From Leuconostoc inhae (GTDB lineage Bacteria > Bacillota > Bacilli > Lactobacillales > Lactobacillaceae), in contig NZ_BPKW01000001.1 of the NCBI RefSeq assembly GCF_019656015.1, positions 124,001 through 188,000 of the forward strand: a stretch of DNA of 64,000 nucleotides. Direction: 5' to 3'. Under the pieces are notes generated by a model. It was not told the DNA's origin. It saw only the letters and a list, made by a program, of their open reading frames with translations, and did no database searches. A program made the position numbers and the translations under genes. The first letter of the stretch is position 1. Each line of letters starts with the position of its first letter. Of the stretch, positions 15,931-25,240 are shown piece by piece.

Positions 15931-17895
15931 ATGAGTCAAAATAAGTGGCAAATATTACCACAGCCAGCAGAAAAAACAGTACGTCAACTCACAACAAAAT
16001 TAAATATTGACTCATTGACAGCAACCGTTGTTGCCCAAAAAGGATATACAACACCAGAAGCTGCTTTTCAATATCTGCAACCAAATATTAATCAATTACA
16101 TGATCCAATGCTATTACATGACATGGATAAAGCATTTGAACGATTGACCGAAGCCGCCTTTGGTGGTGAAAAAATAGTTGTTTATGGTGATTATGATTTA
16201 GATGGTATGACAAGTACTGCAGTTATGGTTGAGGCACTAGAAGTTTTAGGCGCTGATGTGACCTCTTATATACCTGATCGTTTTCACGACGGGTACGGCC
16301 CAAATATTGATGTTTACAAACGTTTAATAGCAGAAGGCGTGCAAATTATTGTCACGGTTGATAATGGTGTTAGTGGTCATGAAGCAGTTGACTACGCGAT
16401 GAATCAAGGCGTTGATGTTATTATTACTGATCATCATGAATTGCCACCAACGCTACCCAATGCTTATGCGGTTGTTCACCCTAGACACCCAGACGGTCAT
16501 TATCCATTCGATGATTTGTCTGGTGTTGGTGTTGCCTTTAAAGTTGCACAAGCACTGTTAACAGATGGCCAATCGATTACAGATAAAAGTGACCTGCCAA
16601 CAGAAATGTTAGATTTGGTCGCTTTGGGCGAGATTGCCGATATGGTGTCATTGACTGACGAAAATCGTACCTTAGTATCATGGGGACTAAAACAAATAAA
16701 CGATAATCCACGTCCAGGATTAGTCGCCTTACTTAAAAATGCTGGCCAAATAGCGAATCAACCAGTTATTTCAGAAACGGTGTCTTTCAAAATTGCACCA
16801 CGTTTGAACGCTGTTGGTCGTTTAGGGGATGCGCGATTAGCCCTTGAGTTATTATTAAGTCAAGATTCTGATGAAGCCAGTGAAATAGCATCACAAGTTG
16901 AGGCTATTAACGCCCAACGTCAAGAAATTGTAGAAGAAGTATTTAGTGCTGCCAAACAAATAGCATTATCAGATAAACACGCTAATGATCAAGTGCTCGT
17001 TGTTGCGGGTGAAAACTGGCATCAAGGCATTTTGGGTATTGTAGCAAGCCGATTGGTTGAGTTATTGCACAAACCAGTGATTGTATTAAGCTTGATAGAG
17101 GGGATCTACAAAGGTTCTGGCCGTACTTACAATCAGTTTGATTTATATACATTGATGGGCCAATATCGTGCGCTTTATGATACGTTTGGTGGTCATGCAA
17201 GTGCACTAGGGTTGGCAATATCTCCAGAAAACTTGTCAACATTACGTCAACAATTAACCACGTTACCAGCGCTTAACGTGCCTGAAATGTCAGTAGCTGT
17301 TAATATGATGTTACCAGTATCTCAAATGGCAATATCGGTTTACGATGGCTTAACATTATTAGAACCTTTTGGGACAGGCAATACACAACCAACTTTTGGT
17401 GTACAAGAACCCAAAATTGAAAAGGCTGTCACGATGGGGTCAACTAAGCAACATCTTAAGTTAACACTCACTAATCAAATTGAAGCAGTTGGCTTTAATC
17501 ATCCTGATTGGGCAACGATTGTTGCCCATCCAACGCATATATCCTTTGTTGCAACGATGGGGCTGAATTATTTTCGTGGTCAAAAAAAGTTACAATTATT
17601 GCTGACAGACGTTTCTATGCCAGCGGTGATTGAAAATGATGCCCATAAAAAATTTTTTGGTCAGGTTTATAAATTTATTTATGCGCATCAGGACTTGAAT
17701 TTTGCACAAAATTTGGATAAAATAGCAAAGCAACTAAATATTACTAAAAATGATCTTAATATTATGGTACAGGTTTTTATTGAATTAGGTTTCGTACAAG
17801 TGATTGATGGTGGTTTTGTAAAAATTATTCCCAATGCACCACAAAAGGCATTGACAACGTCAAAAACTTATCATAAGTTTTTGGCAAACCGTTAA
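15931..17895 (+). CDS. recJ: Single-stranded-DNA-specific exonuclease RecJ
   Basis: 5'-3' exonuclease on ssDNA acting in recombination and mismatch repair. The protein has 654 residues, shorter than the 750-790 common in Bacilli. The DHH domain is complete: YGDYDLDGMTSTA near 88, VTVDNGVSGHEA near 144 and TDHHELPPTLPNAYAVVHPR near 170. DHHA1 and OB parts follow (GGHASALGLAI near 421). The shortening lies in the C-terminal RecJ_C region. GAAGG precedes the ATG by 6 nt. It follows rnz closely and precedes apt, as in other lactic acid bacteria. Confidence 0.93.
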   Translation: MSQNKWQILPQPAEKTVRQLTTKLNIDSLTATVVAQKGYTTPEAAFQYLQPNINQLHDPMLLHDMDKAFERLTEAAFGGEKIVVYGDYDLDGMTSTAVMVEALEVLGADVTSYIPDRFHDGYGPNIDVYKRLIAEGVQIIVTVDNGVSGHEAVDYAMNQGVDVIITDHHELPPTLPNAYAVVHPRHPDGHYPFDDLSGVGVAFKVAQALLTDGQSITDKSDLPTEMLDLVALGEIADMVSLTDENRTLVSWGLKQINDNPRPGLVALLKNAGQIANQPVISETVSFKIAPRLNAVGRLGDARLALELLLSQDSDEASEIASQVEAINAQRQEIVEEVFSAAKQIALSDKHANDQVLVVAGENWHQGILGIVASRLVELLHKPVIVLSLIEGIYKGSGRTYNQFDLYTLMGQYRALYDTFGGHASALGLAISPENLSTLRQQLTTLPALNVPEMSVAVNMMLPVSQMAISVYDGLTLLEPFGTGNTQPTFGVQEPKIEKAVTMGSTKQHLKLTLTNQIEAVGFNHPDWATIVAHPTHISFVATMGLNYFRGQKKLQLLLTDVSMPAVIENDAHKKFFGQVYKFIYAHQDLNFAQNLDKIAKQLNITKNDLNIMVQVFIELGFVQVIDGGFVKIIPNAPQKALTTSKTYHKFLANR

Positions 17896-17904
17896 TGATT
17901 AAAC

Positions 17905-17970
17905 AGAAAGCATGAGTGCTAGAACGCGCTAACGAGTTTATCAGCGTTGCGCAGCACTCTGAGAGAAAAA
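17905..17970 (+). promoter_or_regulatory. apt leader stem-loop
   Basis: AGAAAG (17905-17910), then GAGTGCT (17914-17920) pairing with AGCACTC (17953-17959); an inner AACGC/GCGTT stem extends the hairpin. Its 3' arm ends 11 nt before the ATG at 17971. A weak GAGAG lies between stem and start. Confidence 0.5.
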
Positions 17971-18501
17971 ATGACAGTAGATTTACATAATTATGTTGCA
18001 ACAGTTGAGAATTTTCCAGAAGATGGTGTAAGTTTTCGTGATTTATCACCGTTGATGGGAGACGGCGTAGCGTATAAGCAAACGATTGATGCAATTGCTG
18101 ATTTTGCTAAAGACTTAAAGATTGATTTAATTGCCGGTCCTGAATCACGTGGTTTTATCGTCGGGTCACCATTAGCCTACGCCTTGAATATTGGCTTTGT
18201 ACCGGCACGTAAGGGTGGTAAATTACCACGTGCAGCTGTGAGTGCGTCTTATTCCCTGGAATATGGTGGTGAAAATGTACTTGAAATCCATAAGGATGCT
18301 ATCAAGCCTGGACAACGTGTACTTATTGTCGATGATTTGTTAGCTACTGGTGGTACAATCAATGCTACGCGTGAAATCATCGCCGAACTCGGTGGTGTTG
18401 TTGCAGGGGTTGCTTTTATTATTGAATTAAAAGATTTACAAGGTCGTGAAAAAATCATGCGCGCTGGAGATGTCCCATTTCTGTCATTAATGACCTATTA
18501 A
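17971..18501 (+). CDS. apt: Adenine phosphoribosyltransferase
   Basis: Salvages adenine to AMP with PRPP. The 176 residues begin [19 protein letters not shown], the normal family start; the TTG at 17947 would add eight residues encoded by the leader hairpin. Motifs are [15 protein letters not shown] near 64 and the PRPP-binding [13 protein letters not shown] near 120. It is preceded by recJ, probably on the same transcript. Confidence 0.96.
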   Translation: MTVDLHNYVATVENFPEDGVSFRDLSPLMGDGVAYKQTIDAIADFAKDLKIDLIAGPESRGFIVGSPLAYALNIGFVPARKGGKLPRAAVSASYSLEYGGENVLEIHKDAIKPGQRVLIVDDLLATGGTINATREIIAELGGVVAGVAFIIELKDLQGREKIMRAGDVPFLSLMTY

Positions 18502-18511
18502 AAATAAAATG

Positions 18512-18563
18512 AAAAAGGCCCCAAAGTTGTTAGATTGTGTCTGACAACTTTGAAGCCTTTTTT
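18512..18563. terminator. Bidirectional terminator between apt and the methyltransferase remnant
   Basis: AAAAAGGC plus CAAAGTTGT pairs with ACAACTTTG plus GCCTTTTTT, separated by a 13-nt loop; A and T runs lie on both sides. Confidence 0.88.
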
Positions 18564-18568
18564 ATCAC

Positions 18569-19275
18569 TCATTTGACTATAAAAATTTGGTCATGTATAG
18601 AATCAAATTGATGATGATATTGATTTAAATTTTTTGAGAGGGTGAGGTCAGCAATTTGCCAAAATGTGCTTGAATTAGTGGCTTGATTTTTTTCACCAAT
18701 AACAATGAAATCACCCGTGAAATGTTGCTCACGTAGTGCTTTTAAAATAGTGGCATCGCTGGTATCTGTATCTGGCGCCCAACTCATAATAACAACATCA
18801 AACGGTAAAGTTTTGACTGCCGTTAGTCCTGACATTTTAGTTACTTTGGTCCAAGGTTTTGGCATTTGTATGTCTTGCCCTTGCCATGTAAAATTATCGG
18901 TTGCGGTAATATCATCACCGAGTTCGCGTAAGGCATAGGTTATAATTGCGTTGCCACACATGATTTCAAGTACTTTGCGACCCGCAATGAAACGATGTAA
19001 ATCTGTTATCCAACTCTGATTAGGTAAATACCAAAATTGGTAATCAGTGTTTGTCGAAATTCAGAAAGCAAGTCATCAACTGGCATCAGTCGTAAGTCTT
19101 TTAAAATCTGTGACTCACTAAAGGAAAGTGATGGCAATGGTGTCAAAGGAAGCTGTTTTTGTTTAAGGGCACGTAATGTTGACAACGCGGCGATTATCTT
19201 TTGATAAGCAATCGTTTGATTCTGAAATGCCGTCGCATAATGGGTTAATTTGCTAATCATTATTTGTGATTGCAC
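18569..19275 (-). pseudogene. SAM-dependent methyltransferase-like gene interrupted by a frameshift
   Basis: Two consecutive minus-strand frames belong to one gene. The first starts with GTG at 19275 (GGAGG 5 nt upstream) and reads helical sequence up to QTLITNF. The second continues as WYLPNQSWITDLHRFIAGRKV and then LEIMCGNAIITYALRELG, a class I methyltransferase motif I, and ends at 18569. The frames join if the A4 run at 19033-19036 (T4 on the coding strand) had one more base, so a single-base deletion or a sequencing error explains the break. Restored length is about 235 residues. The substrate is unknown. It lies behind spxH on the same strand. Confidence 0.75.
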
Positions 19276-19310
19276 GTTGACCTCCACGACATAAATAGGT
19301 CACATATAAT

Positions 19311-19919
19311 TTAATAAGCATAAGACTTTAAATTTTGTAATAACGTGTCTGTATTAACTGTTGGTGTCAAATGTGGGGCAAAGGCAAGTACTAACTCATT
19401 GACAGAAAAATCAGTCAATACTTGTGTTTCAATGTCTTTTGAAAATGTCAATGCAATAGTGGCACATTTTTTTTGCATGATTTTTTCTGCACATTTTTGA
19501 TCTTTAATAATAGCAGAAATGGCTTCTTCATTAGCGCGATTAGTTAAAAAATCAGCGTGATTGATCCCGCTTTTATCAAGAATTTGGTTAACTAGTGAGG
19601 CAGTATAATGTTTCTGATTAATGAGCAATTCGTGCTGTAGTTGAACTAAAAAATAACGTGCTTTTTTATTACCTTCAAGTTGCGCTGCTTTAAAATCTAA
19701 AATAACATTAAAAAGAATTTCGGAGGTATCAGAAATACGATCGTTCATTGAGAGACTTAGCGTATGATTTTTGAATTTTTGGATGATAGTCGTGTTGATG
19801 AGTGGGACAAAATGTAAATGTGTGCGCTCTGCAATGTCACTGGTGATGTTTGTTAAACATTGTTCAGTTGTTAGGCAATGTGTTGAAAGTGGGTTTGAAA
19901 AATGATAAATATCAATCAT
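19311..19919 (-). CDS. spxH: SpxH (YjbH)-like DsbA-family adaptor
   Basis: YjbH/SpxH delivers the redox regulator Spx to ClpXP. The 202-residue protein starts MIDIYHFSNPLSTHCLTTEQCL, a thioredoxin-like opening in which the CxxC active site is not kept, followed by the helical insertion and a short C-terminal part. The call rests mainly on gene order: it is divergent from relQ-nadK-rluD, which matches Bacillus yjbH with yjbM-yjbN-yjbO. GGAG lies 7 nt before the ATG. Sequence divergence keeps confidence moderate. Confidence 0.7.
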   Translation of the reverse strand: MIDIYHFSNPLSTHCLTTEQCLTNITSDIAERTHLHFVPLINTTIIQKFKNHTLSLSMNDRISDTSEILFNVILDFKAAQLEGNKKARYFLVQLQHELLINQKHYTASLVNQILDKSGINHADFLTNRANEEAISAIIKDQKCAEKIMQKKCATIALTFSKDIETQVLTDFSVNELVLAFAPHLTPTVNTDTLLQNLKSYAY

Positions 19920-20029
19920 GATTGATCTCCGTTAAGTTTGTTTGCTATAGATTTTTAATATCCAAATTGTAATTCTACCCGTAAAATAATGACTTGTCGA
20001 CTGATATGCTCAAAACAACACCAATTATG

Positions 20030-20038
20030 TGTTAAAAT
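20030..20038 (+). promoter_or_regulatory. Extended -10 promoter of the relQ operon
   Basis: TGTTAAAAT (TG-n-TAAAAT) with no clear -35. A start near 20045 would give relQ a leader of about 137 nt. A 19-codon frame begins at ATG 20046, at the predicted +1, without an SD. Confidence 0.45.
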
Positions 20039-20181
20039 TAAGCGTATGAGATTAAATCGTTATGCGCACGTTGTTTATAATGGTTTAAAAATATTGTGTT
20101 ATTGAACATTAATACACACATGTTTAATACTGTAGCATGGCAAAGACTATGTTGCAATTATGTCTAGAAAGAGGTGTCGGC

Positions 20182-20760
20182 ATGGATTGGGATAGATTTT
20201 TCGTTCCGTACCAGCAGACGGTAACAGAATTAAAAATTAAATTACGCGGGTTACGTGATCAATTCGAAAAAGATGGTAAAAATTCACCTATCGAATTTGT
20301 TACAGGTCGTGTGAAAACGCAAGAATCAATTGAAGAAAAAATTGTACGTCGCCATTTGGATGAAACACGATTGTCCCTAGATTTGCAAGATATTGCTGGC
20401 GTACGTATTATGACAAAATATGTCGAAGACGTATATACAGTCGTCGAATTATTGCGCGATAGAACAGATTTTCAAATATTAGAAGAACGCGATTATGTGA
20501 CTAACGCTAAACCATCAGGGTATCGCTCATATCATATTGTTATTGAATACCCTGTTCAAATGTACAGTGGGGAACGTAAAGTGCTTGCCGAAATTCAAGT
20601 GCGCACAATTGCCATGAATGTTTGGGCGACAATTGAACATGACTTACGCTATAAACATGGGGATAATTTACCAGCGCCAATGGTTGAACAGTTGACAATT
20701 TTAGCAGACGAGAATTTTGAATGGGATCAAAGAGTCAGTGAGATTCGGGCAGCAGAATGA
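20182..20760 (+). CDS. relQ: Small alarmone synthetase RelQ (GTP pyrophosphokinase)
   Basis: Stand-alone (p)ppGpp synthetase of the SAS1 type (YjbM). The 192 residues start MDWDRFFVPYQQTVTELKIK, the typical opening; AAGAGG lies 8 nt upstream, so the longer frame from 20137 is rejected. Synthetase motifs include GRVKTQESIEEK near 47, DIAGVRIM near 74, AKPSGYRSYHIVIEYP near 112 and AEIQVRTIAMNVWATIEHDLRYK near 137. No hydrolase domain is present. It overlaps nadK by 4 bases. Confidence 0.95.
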   Translation: MDWDRFFVPYQQTVTELKIKLRGLRDQFEKDGKNSPIEFVTGRVKTQESIEEKIVRRHLDETRLSLDLQDIAGVRIMTKYVEDVYTVVELLRDRTDFQILEERDYVTNAKPSGYRSYHIVIEYPVQMYSGERKVLAEIQVRTIAMNVWATIEHDLRYKHGDNLPAPMVEQLTILADENFEWDQRVSEIRAAE

Positions 20761-21551
20761 AAATAGCAATTTTTAATAATAATGCTGCAAGTTCAGAAGC
20801 AATTACAAAAAAATTGACGTTGGCCTTGAAAAAAAATAATATTATCATTGATAACAAGGAACCAGACATCGTTGTCACTGTTGGTGGCGATGGTACGCTT
20901 TTGGGTGCGTTTCAACATTATGTTGATCAAATTGATCATATTCGATTTGTTGGCTTGCATACAGGGCACCTTGGGTTTTATACAGACTGGTTAAGTACAG
21001 AACTCGATGAACTGGTCAACAGTCTCGTTAATGATAACAGTCAGAGCGTGAGTTATCCATTATTGGATATGACCGTTGTTTATGACAGTGGTGAACACTA
21101 TCATTTCTTGGCTTTGAATGAAGCTGCTATCAAGCAACCAACTGGTACATTGGTTGCTGATATTTATTTAGGTGACCAAATGTTTGAACGCTTTCGTGGT
21201 GATGGCATTTCTGTCGCCACACCAACAGGATCCACTGCCTATAATAAGGCAAATGGTGGCGCAGTACTACATCCTAACTTATCGGCTATACAAATGTCTG
21301 AAATTGCTTCGATTAACAATCGTGTGTTTCGGACTTTAGGATCACCGTTGATAGTGCCACAGGGTCAAGAAATCATTATGAAACCTAAAAGTGATCATTT
21401 TCTGGTTATGTATGATCAAAGTGATATCAAAGTTAAAAGTATTACAGAATTGCGCTTTCGTGTAGCCGATAAACAAGTGCATTTTGCAGCGTATCGGCAT
21501 GTTGATTTTTGGCAGCGTGTACATCGTGCATTTATTAGCGATATTGAATGA
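20757..21551 (+). CDS. nadK: NAD kinase
   Basis: Makes NADP from NAD. The 264-residue protein carries the conserved GGDGTLLGAFQ motif near residue 39, GLHTGHLGFYTD near 67, LNEAAIK near 121 and the GDGISVATPTGSTAYNKANGGA segment near 148. The ATG overlaps the relQ stop (ATGA), so the two are translationally coupled. The order relQ-nadK-rluD is conserved in Firmicutes. Confidence 0.96.
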   Translation: MKIAIFNNNAASSEAITKKLTLALKKNNIIIDNKEPDIVVTVGGDGTLLGAFQHYVDQIDHIRFVGLHTGHLGFYTDWLSTELDELVNSLVNDNSQSVSYPLLDMTVVYDSGEHYHFLALNEAAIKQPTGTLVADIYLGDQMFERFRGDGISVATPTGSTAYNKANGGAVLHPNLSAIQMSEIASINNRVFRTLGSPLIVPQGQEIIMKPKSDHFLVMYDQSDIKVKSITELRFRVADKQVHFAAYRHVDFWQRVHRAFISDIE

Positions 21552-21591
21552 CATACTCGGATGTTCTTAATACTATCCGTTTTAAAATAAT

Positions 21592-21636
21592 GAAGGGAAG
21601 CGTTTGATAGTTTATCGTTAAACGCACGACATAGTA
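21592..21636 (+). promoter_or_regulatory. Leader stem-loop of the pseudouridine synthase gene
   Basis: GAAGGGA (21592-21598) is followed by GCGTTT (21600-21605) pairing with AAACGC (21620-21625). The start codon lies 11 nt after the stem and has no other SD. A TTG at 21604 could open a five-codon frame (LIVYR), which seems less likely. Confidence 0.5.
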
Positions 21637-22539
21637 ATGCAATTTACATGGACATATTCTGGCAGTGAACAGCGTAAGGTACGCACGTTTTTACAAGCAC
21701 ATGGCGTCTCACATCGCATGTTTAGTCAAATGAAACATAATGGTGGCGCTATTTTAAAAAATGATAAGCAAGTGTATACGTCTGACTATTTAGATGATGG
21801 CGATCAAGTGACGATTATTATGCCAACAGAGAAAAGTAATGATCTGGTTGCGGCAGATTACAAACCTTTGACTATTATTTTTGAAAATGAACATTGGTTA
21901 GTTGTTGATAAGCCCTACGGTATCACAACAGTACCTGGGCATGCCGACAGATTGCATACACTAGTTAATCAGGTAAAAGGTCACTTAGAAGAGATAGACG
22001 CTGAGGATCTAGTGCCTCATGTTGTGACACGGTTAGATCGCGATACATCTGGTATTGTATTGTTAGCCAAGCATCGTTTTGCTCACGCGGTGATGGATCA
22101 ACAGTTGCAAGAACATACGGTTGAAAAGTTTTATGTGGCTTACGTTAGTGGTATTTTATCAGAAGATCATGGCGATATTCATGCACCGATTGGGCGTGTC
22201 GATGATGATTTTATTAAACGCGAAGTACGAGATGATGGTAAACCATCTCGTACAGAGTATTGGGTTGAACGCCGCTATGATGAAGGTGGTGTACAACCGA
22301 TGACACGTGTTAAAGTCCAACTACATACTGGTCGGACACATCAAATTCGAGTTCATTTTCAAAACTTAGGGCATCCATTGGTTGGCGATAATTTGTATGG
22401 CGGACCACGATGGTACGGCTTAAAACGTCAGGCTTTACATGCTTATCATATGAAATTTTATGATCCCTTTATTGAAACATATCGAGAATTTAACACCACA
22501 TTACCAGAAGATTTAAAGGGCTTACATGATTTGACCTAA
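21637..22539 (+). CDS. RluD-type 23S rRNA pseudouridine synthase
   Basis: The 300-residue protein has an S4-like N-terminus (about 1-75) and the RluA/RluD catalytic domain, with the HVVTRLDRDTSGIVLLAKH motif near 129 (catalytic Asp in RLDRDTSG) and RVKVQLHTGRTHQIRVHFQNLGHPLVGDNLYGG near 223. It corresponds to Bacillus yjbO. The exact modified uridines cannot be told from sequence. It follows nadK after 85 nt. Confidence 0.93.
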   Translation: MQFTWTYSGSEQRKVRTFLQAHGVSHRMFSQMKHNGGAILKNDKQVYTSDYLDDGDQVTIIMPTEKSNDLVAADYKPLTIIFENEHWLVVDKPYGITTVPGHADRLHTLVNQVKGHLEEIDAEDLVPHVVTRLDRDTSGIVLLAKHRFAHAVMDQQLQEHTVEKFYVAYVSGILSEDHGDIHAPIGRVDDDFIKREVRDDGKPSRTEYWVERRYDEGGVQPMTRVKVQLHTGRTHQIRVHFQNLGHPLVGDNLYGGPRWYGLKRQALHAYHMKFYDPFIETYREFNTTLPEDLKGLHDLT

Positions 22540-22624
22540 GTGATGAGCTAGTTTTATATCTTAGACAAATAAACAAGCACCAGATTTGTACAGGAATTAA
22601 GATGTCAAAACAGTGAGGGTAATT

Positions 22625-23989
22625 ATGGCAGATCAAAATGAACAACGCTATCAAACCATCCAATTTTTATCTGATTTACTGCATTCAGGTCAAGACGCTG
22701 AATTTATTGAAAGTTTTGAATCATTACACGATTTTGAAATGGCACAGGTTTATGCTGATTTACCAGAACAATTTCGATCAGTTGCATGGCGCTTGTTATC
22801 TATTGATATTTTAGCACGTGTGTTTGACAATTTAGACAGTGATGAGGCAGATATTGTCAGGTTGTTGCAAGAATTGCCACCACAACGTGGTGTACTTGTT
22901 TTACAGGAAATGTACGCCGATAATGAGGCTGATCTATTACAGGAAATGCCAGCAAGAGTTGTTGCGACATATCTGAGTTTAATGTCAAAATCCGAAGCTG
23001 ATACTGTTCGTAAATTAATTGATTATGATGAACAAACAGCTGGATCCTTAATGTCTACTGAATATTTGGCAGTAGAAGAGGATTTGCATGTGGATGAAGT
23101 GATGCGCTTAGTTAAAAAGCAAGCGTTAGAAGCAGAATCTATTAGTTATGTTTATGTATTGGATTTTCAAAAGCAGTTGGCTGGTGTTATTTCATTGCGT
23201 GATTTATTAACGCATCCAGATAATTTAGCCGTTTCTGAAATTACAAATGATCGTATTATTAGTGTTAAAGCAGGTGATGATCAAGAAGATGTTGCTCAAA
23301 TTGTGGCTGACTATAATTTTCTCTCAATTCCTGTAACAGATGATGACAATCGTTTGTTAGGTGTCATTACTGTTGATGATATTGTCGATGTTATTGATGA
23401 AGAGGCTGTTGAAGACTATTCTGGTTTGGCTGCCGTTAACGTCAGTCAAATCAATGATACGCCATGGCATTCTGCGATTAAGCGAATACCATGGTTAATT
23501 GCCTTACTCGTGCTTGGCATGGCAACAGCCACGTTGATTAGCTCATACGATGGACTAGTGAAACAGGCTTCAATTTTAGCTGCCTTTATTTCGCTCATTA
23601 CTGGAACTGCTGGAAATGCAGGTACACAAGCACTTGCTTTGGCGGTGCGGCGTATTGCGGTTGGTAGTGAAAATAGCGGTTGGAAAAACTTTGTCAGTGA
23701 AATTGTTGCTGGCATCATTGTCGGCATAGCCACTGGGTTATCTGTTTTTGTTATTGTGGCAATATGGAAACAAAATAGTATACTGGGCTTTGCAGTCGGA
23801 ATTGCAATGGCCATGGCTATTATAGTAGCCAATTTAGCTGGTTATTTAATTCCGGTGTTAATTGATAAAATGGGATTTGATCCAGCTGTTGCCAGTGGGC
23901 CATTTATTACAACATTATCGGATTTAACTTCTGTTTTGATTTATTTTAATGTCGCACAGTTGTTTATTTCCCATTTTGTTGGCAGTTAG
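22625..23989 (+). CDS. mgtE: Magnesium transporter MgtE
   Basis: Dimeric Mg2+ channel gated by intracellular Mg2+. The 454-residue protein has the N domain (about 10-125), paired CBS domains (about 130-250, LMSTEYLAVEEDLHVDEVM and GVITVDDIVDVIDEEA) and five membrane helices from about 285, with TGTAGNAGTQALALAVR forming the pore entrance. The start at 22625 has GAGGG 6 nt upstream; the in-frame GTG four codons earlier overlaps that SD. No M-box riboswitch is visible in the 85-nt gap. Confidence 0.93.
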   Translation: MADQNEQRYQTIQFLSDLLHSGQDAEFIESFESLHDFEMAQVYADLPEQFRSVAWRLLSIDILARVFDNLDSDEADIVRLLQELPPQRGVLVLQEMYADNEADLLQEMPARVVATYLSLMSKSEADTVRKLIDYDEQTAGSLMSTEYLAVEEDLHVDEVMRLVKKQALEAESISYVYVLDFQKQLAGVISLRDLLTHPDNLAVSEITNDRIISVKAGDDQEDVAQIVADYNFLSIPVTDDDNRLLGVITVDDIVDVIDEEAVEDYSGLAAVNVSQINDTPWHSAIKRIPWLIALLVLGMATATLISSYDGLVKQASILAAFISLITGTAGNAGTQALALAVRRIAVGSENSGWKNFVSEIVAGIIVGIATGLSVFVIVAIWKQNSILGFAVGIAMAMAIIVANLAGYLIPVLIDKMGFDPAVASGPFITTLSDLTSVLIYFNVAQLFISHFVGS

Positions 23990-24017
23990 CATTTTAATCA
24001 GAAATTAATTTTTGTTG

Positions 24018-24026
24018 TGTTAAAAT
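24018..24026 (+). promoter_or_regulatory. Extended -10 element in front of the LCP gene
   Basis: TGTTAAAAT, 33 nt before the start codon; no strong -35. The same TG-n-TAAAAT form appears before relQ and glk. Confidence 0.45.
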
Positions 24027-24058
24027 AAATGATAAAACTATTATAGGAGTGAATGAAT

Positions 24059-25048
24059 ATGCCAACACGTGAGCAAATGCGATCGGCTAATAAGGGGAAA
24101 CAAAATAGGCCTAAAAAACGGCACAGAATTCGTAATACAATTTTGCTGCTGGTTGGCTTGTTAGTATTAATTGGTTTAGGTACGGGTGGTTATGCCTACT
24201 ACAATATGAACCGAACAATTACAAAAATACAAAATCCATCGCAAACGACCAAAAAAGCTGATAAAATAACAGCCAATAAGCAACCCGTATCTTATTTATT
24301 ATTAGGGACAGATACTGGTGAATTGGGCCGTGACTATAAAGGCCGTACAGATACGATGATTGTTATGACAGTTAATCCAACAACTAAGGTAACCACGATG
24401 ACATCTATTGCACGTGATACATTAGTTACTGTCAATGGACAACAAATGAAAATTAACGCGGCTTTTGCTTATGGCAACGCTGATTCAGCTATGGAAGCAG
24501 TTGAAAATCTATTAAATATTAAGATTAACGGCGGTTATATTTTAGTTAATATGGGTGGTTTGGTTAAAATGGTTGATGCTGTTGGTGGCGTTGATGTTAC
24601 CTCACCATTGACCTTCACAACAGAAGGGGATGATACGCAGGCAGATTCTAAAAACCAGTATTCATTTACAGCCAATCAAACATATCATATGGATGGTAAT
24701 GAAGCACTAGCCTTTTCACGTATGCGACATGAAGATCCAAATGGTGATTATGGTCGTCAAATGCGTCAACAGCTTATTCTTCGAGGCGTACTGAAAAATT
24801 CAGCAAGTGTAGGTAGTCTGTTTAATGATTCATTATTAAATACGTTATCAAATAATGTTCAAACAGATGTATCAACATCTTCGATGAAGAACTTAGCATT
24901 AAGCTACCGCGCAGCACTTGGAAATATTAAACAAGATCAGATGCGTGGTACAACACAAAGTATGGGGGCATTGGGATCAGTAGAAGTCATGAGTCAAACA
25001 GAAATTGATCGTGTCCATGACGCTATTTCAGAACAACTATCAGAATAA
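24059..25048 (+). CDS. LytR-CpsA-Psr family cell-wall glycopolymer ligase
   Basis: LCP enzymes attach teichoic acids or other glycopolymers to peptidoglycan. About 329 residues: a Lys/Arg-rich cytosolic start, one membrane helix (about 25-48) and the LCP domain with LLGTDTGELGRDYKGRTDTMIVMTVNP (Arg/Asp that bind the pyrophosphate lipid), SIARDTLV, INAAFAYG and ALAFSRMRHEDPNGDYGRQMRQQ. The start at 24059 is preferred because AGGAG lies 9 nt upstream; the ATG at 24053 is only 3 nt from it. It is monocistronic. Confidence 0.9.
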   Translation: MPTREQMRSANKGKQNRPKKRHRIRNTILLLVGLLVLIGLGTGGYAYYNMNRTITKIQNPSQTTKKADKITANKQPVSYLLLGTDTGELGRDYKGRTDTMIVMTVNPTTKVTTMTSIARDTLVTVNGQQMKINAAFAYGNADSAMEAVENLLNIKINGGYILVNMGGLVKMVDAVGGVDVTSPLTFTTEGDDTQADSKNQYSFTANQTYHMDGNEALAFSRMRHEDPNGDYGRQMRQQLILRGVLKNSASVGSLFNDSLLNTLSNNVQTDVSTSSMKNLALSYRAALGNIKQDQMRGTTQSMGALGSVEVMSQTEIDRVHDAISEQLSE

Positions 25049-25062
25049 TAAAAAGTAATTAT

Positions 25063-25115
25063 AAACCCGATAACTTGGACAAAATAAAGTGTTCAGAAAG
25101 TTATCAGGTTTTTTA
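25063..25115 (+). terminator. Terminator after the LCP gene
   Basis: AAACC plus GATAACTT pairs with AAGTTATC plus GGTTT around a 21-nt loop, followed by T-rich sequence. Confidence 0.8.
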
Positions 25116-25143
25116 TTTGCAAAAATATACAAAAAAATAAGGC

Positions 25144-25166
25144 ATATACATTATTTATATGTATAT
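25144..25166 (+). promoter_or_regulatory. Dyad upstream of the argGHF promoter
   Basis: ATATACAT and ATGTATAT flank a 7-nt centre, 14 bp before the -35. An arginine repressor site is the obvious candidate, though the match to the TGAATWWWWATTCW-type ARG box is poor. Confidence 0.4.
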
Positions 25167-25179
25167 AGTCAGTAAAGTG

Positions 25180-25208
25180 TTGAATAAATAAACAAAAGGC
25201 GTTAATAT
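25180..25208 (+). promoter_or_regulatory. argG promoter
   Basis: TTGAAT, 17-bp spacer, TAATAT, ending 32 nt before the ATG. The -35 hexamer extends into TGAATAAATAA, which resembles one ARG-box half. Confidence 0.6.
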
Positions 25209-25240
25209 AAATACATAGCATAAATACGGAGGACAGAAAA

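Noticed and set aside
20046-20105. 19-codon frame at the predicted +1 of the relQ promoter
   Set aside because: No SD and no recognisable peptide; kept only as a note in the promoter entry.
22540-22624. Possible M-box riboswitch before mgtE
   Set aside because: The gap is 85 nt, too short for an M-box, and none of its conserved elements were seen.
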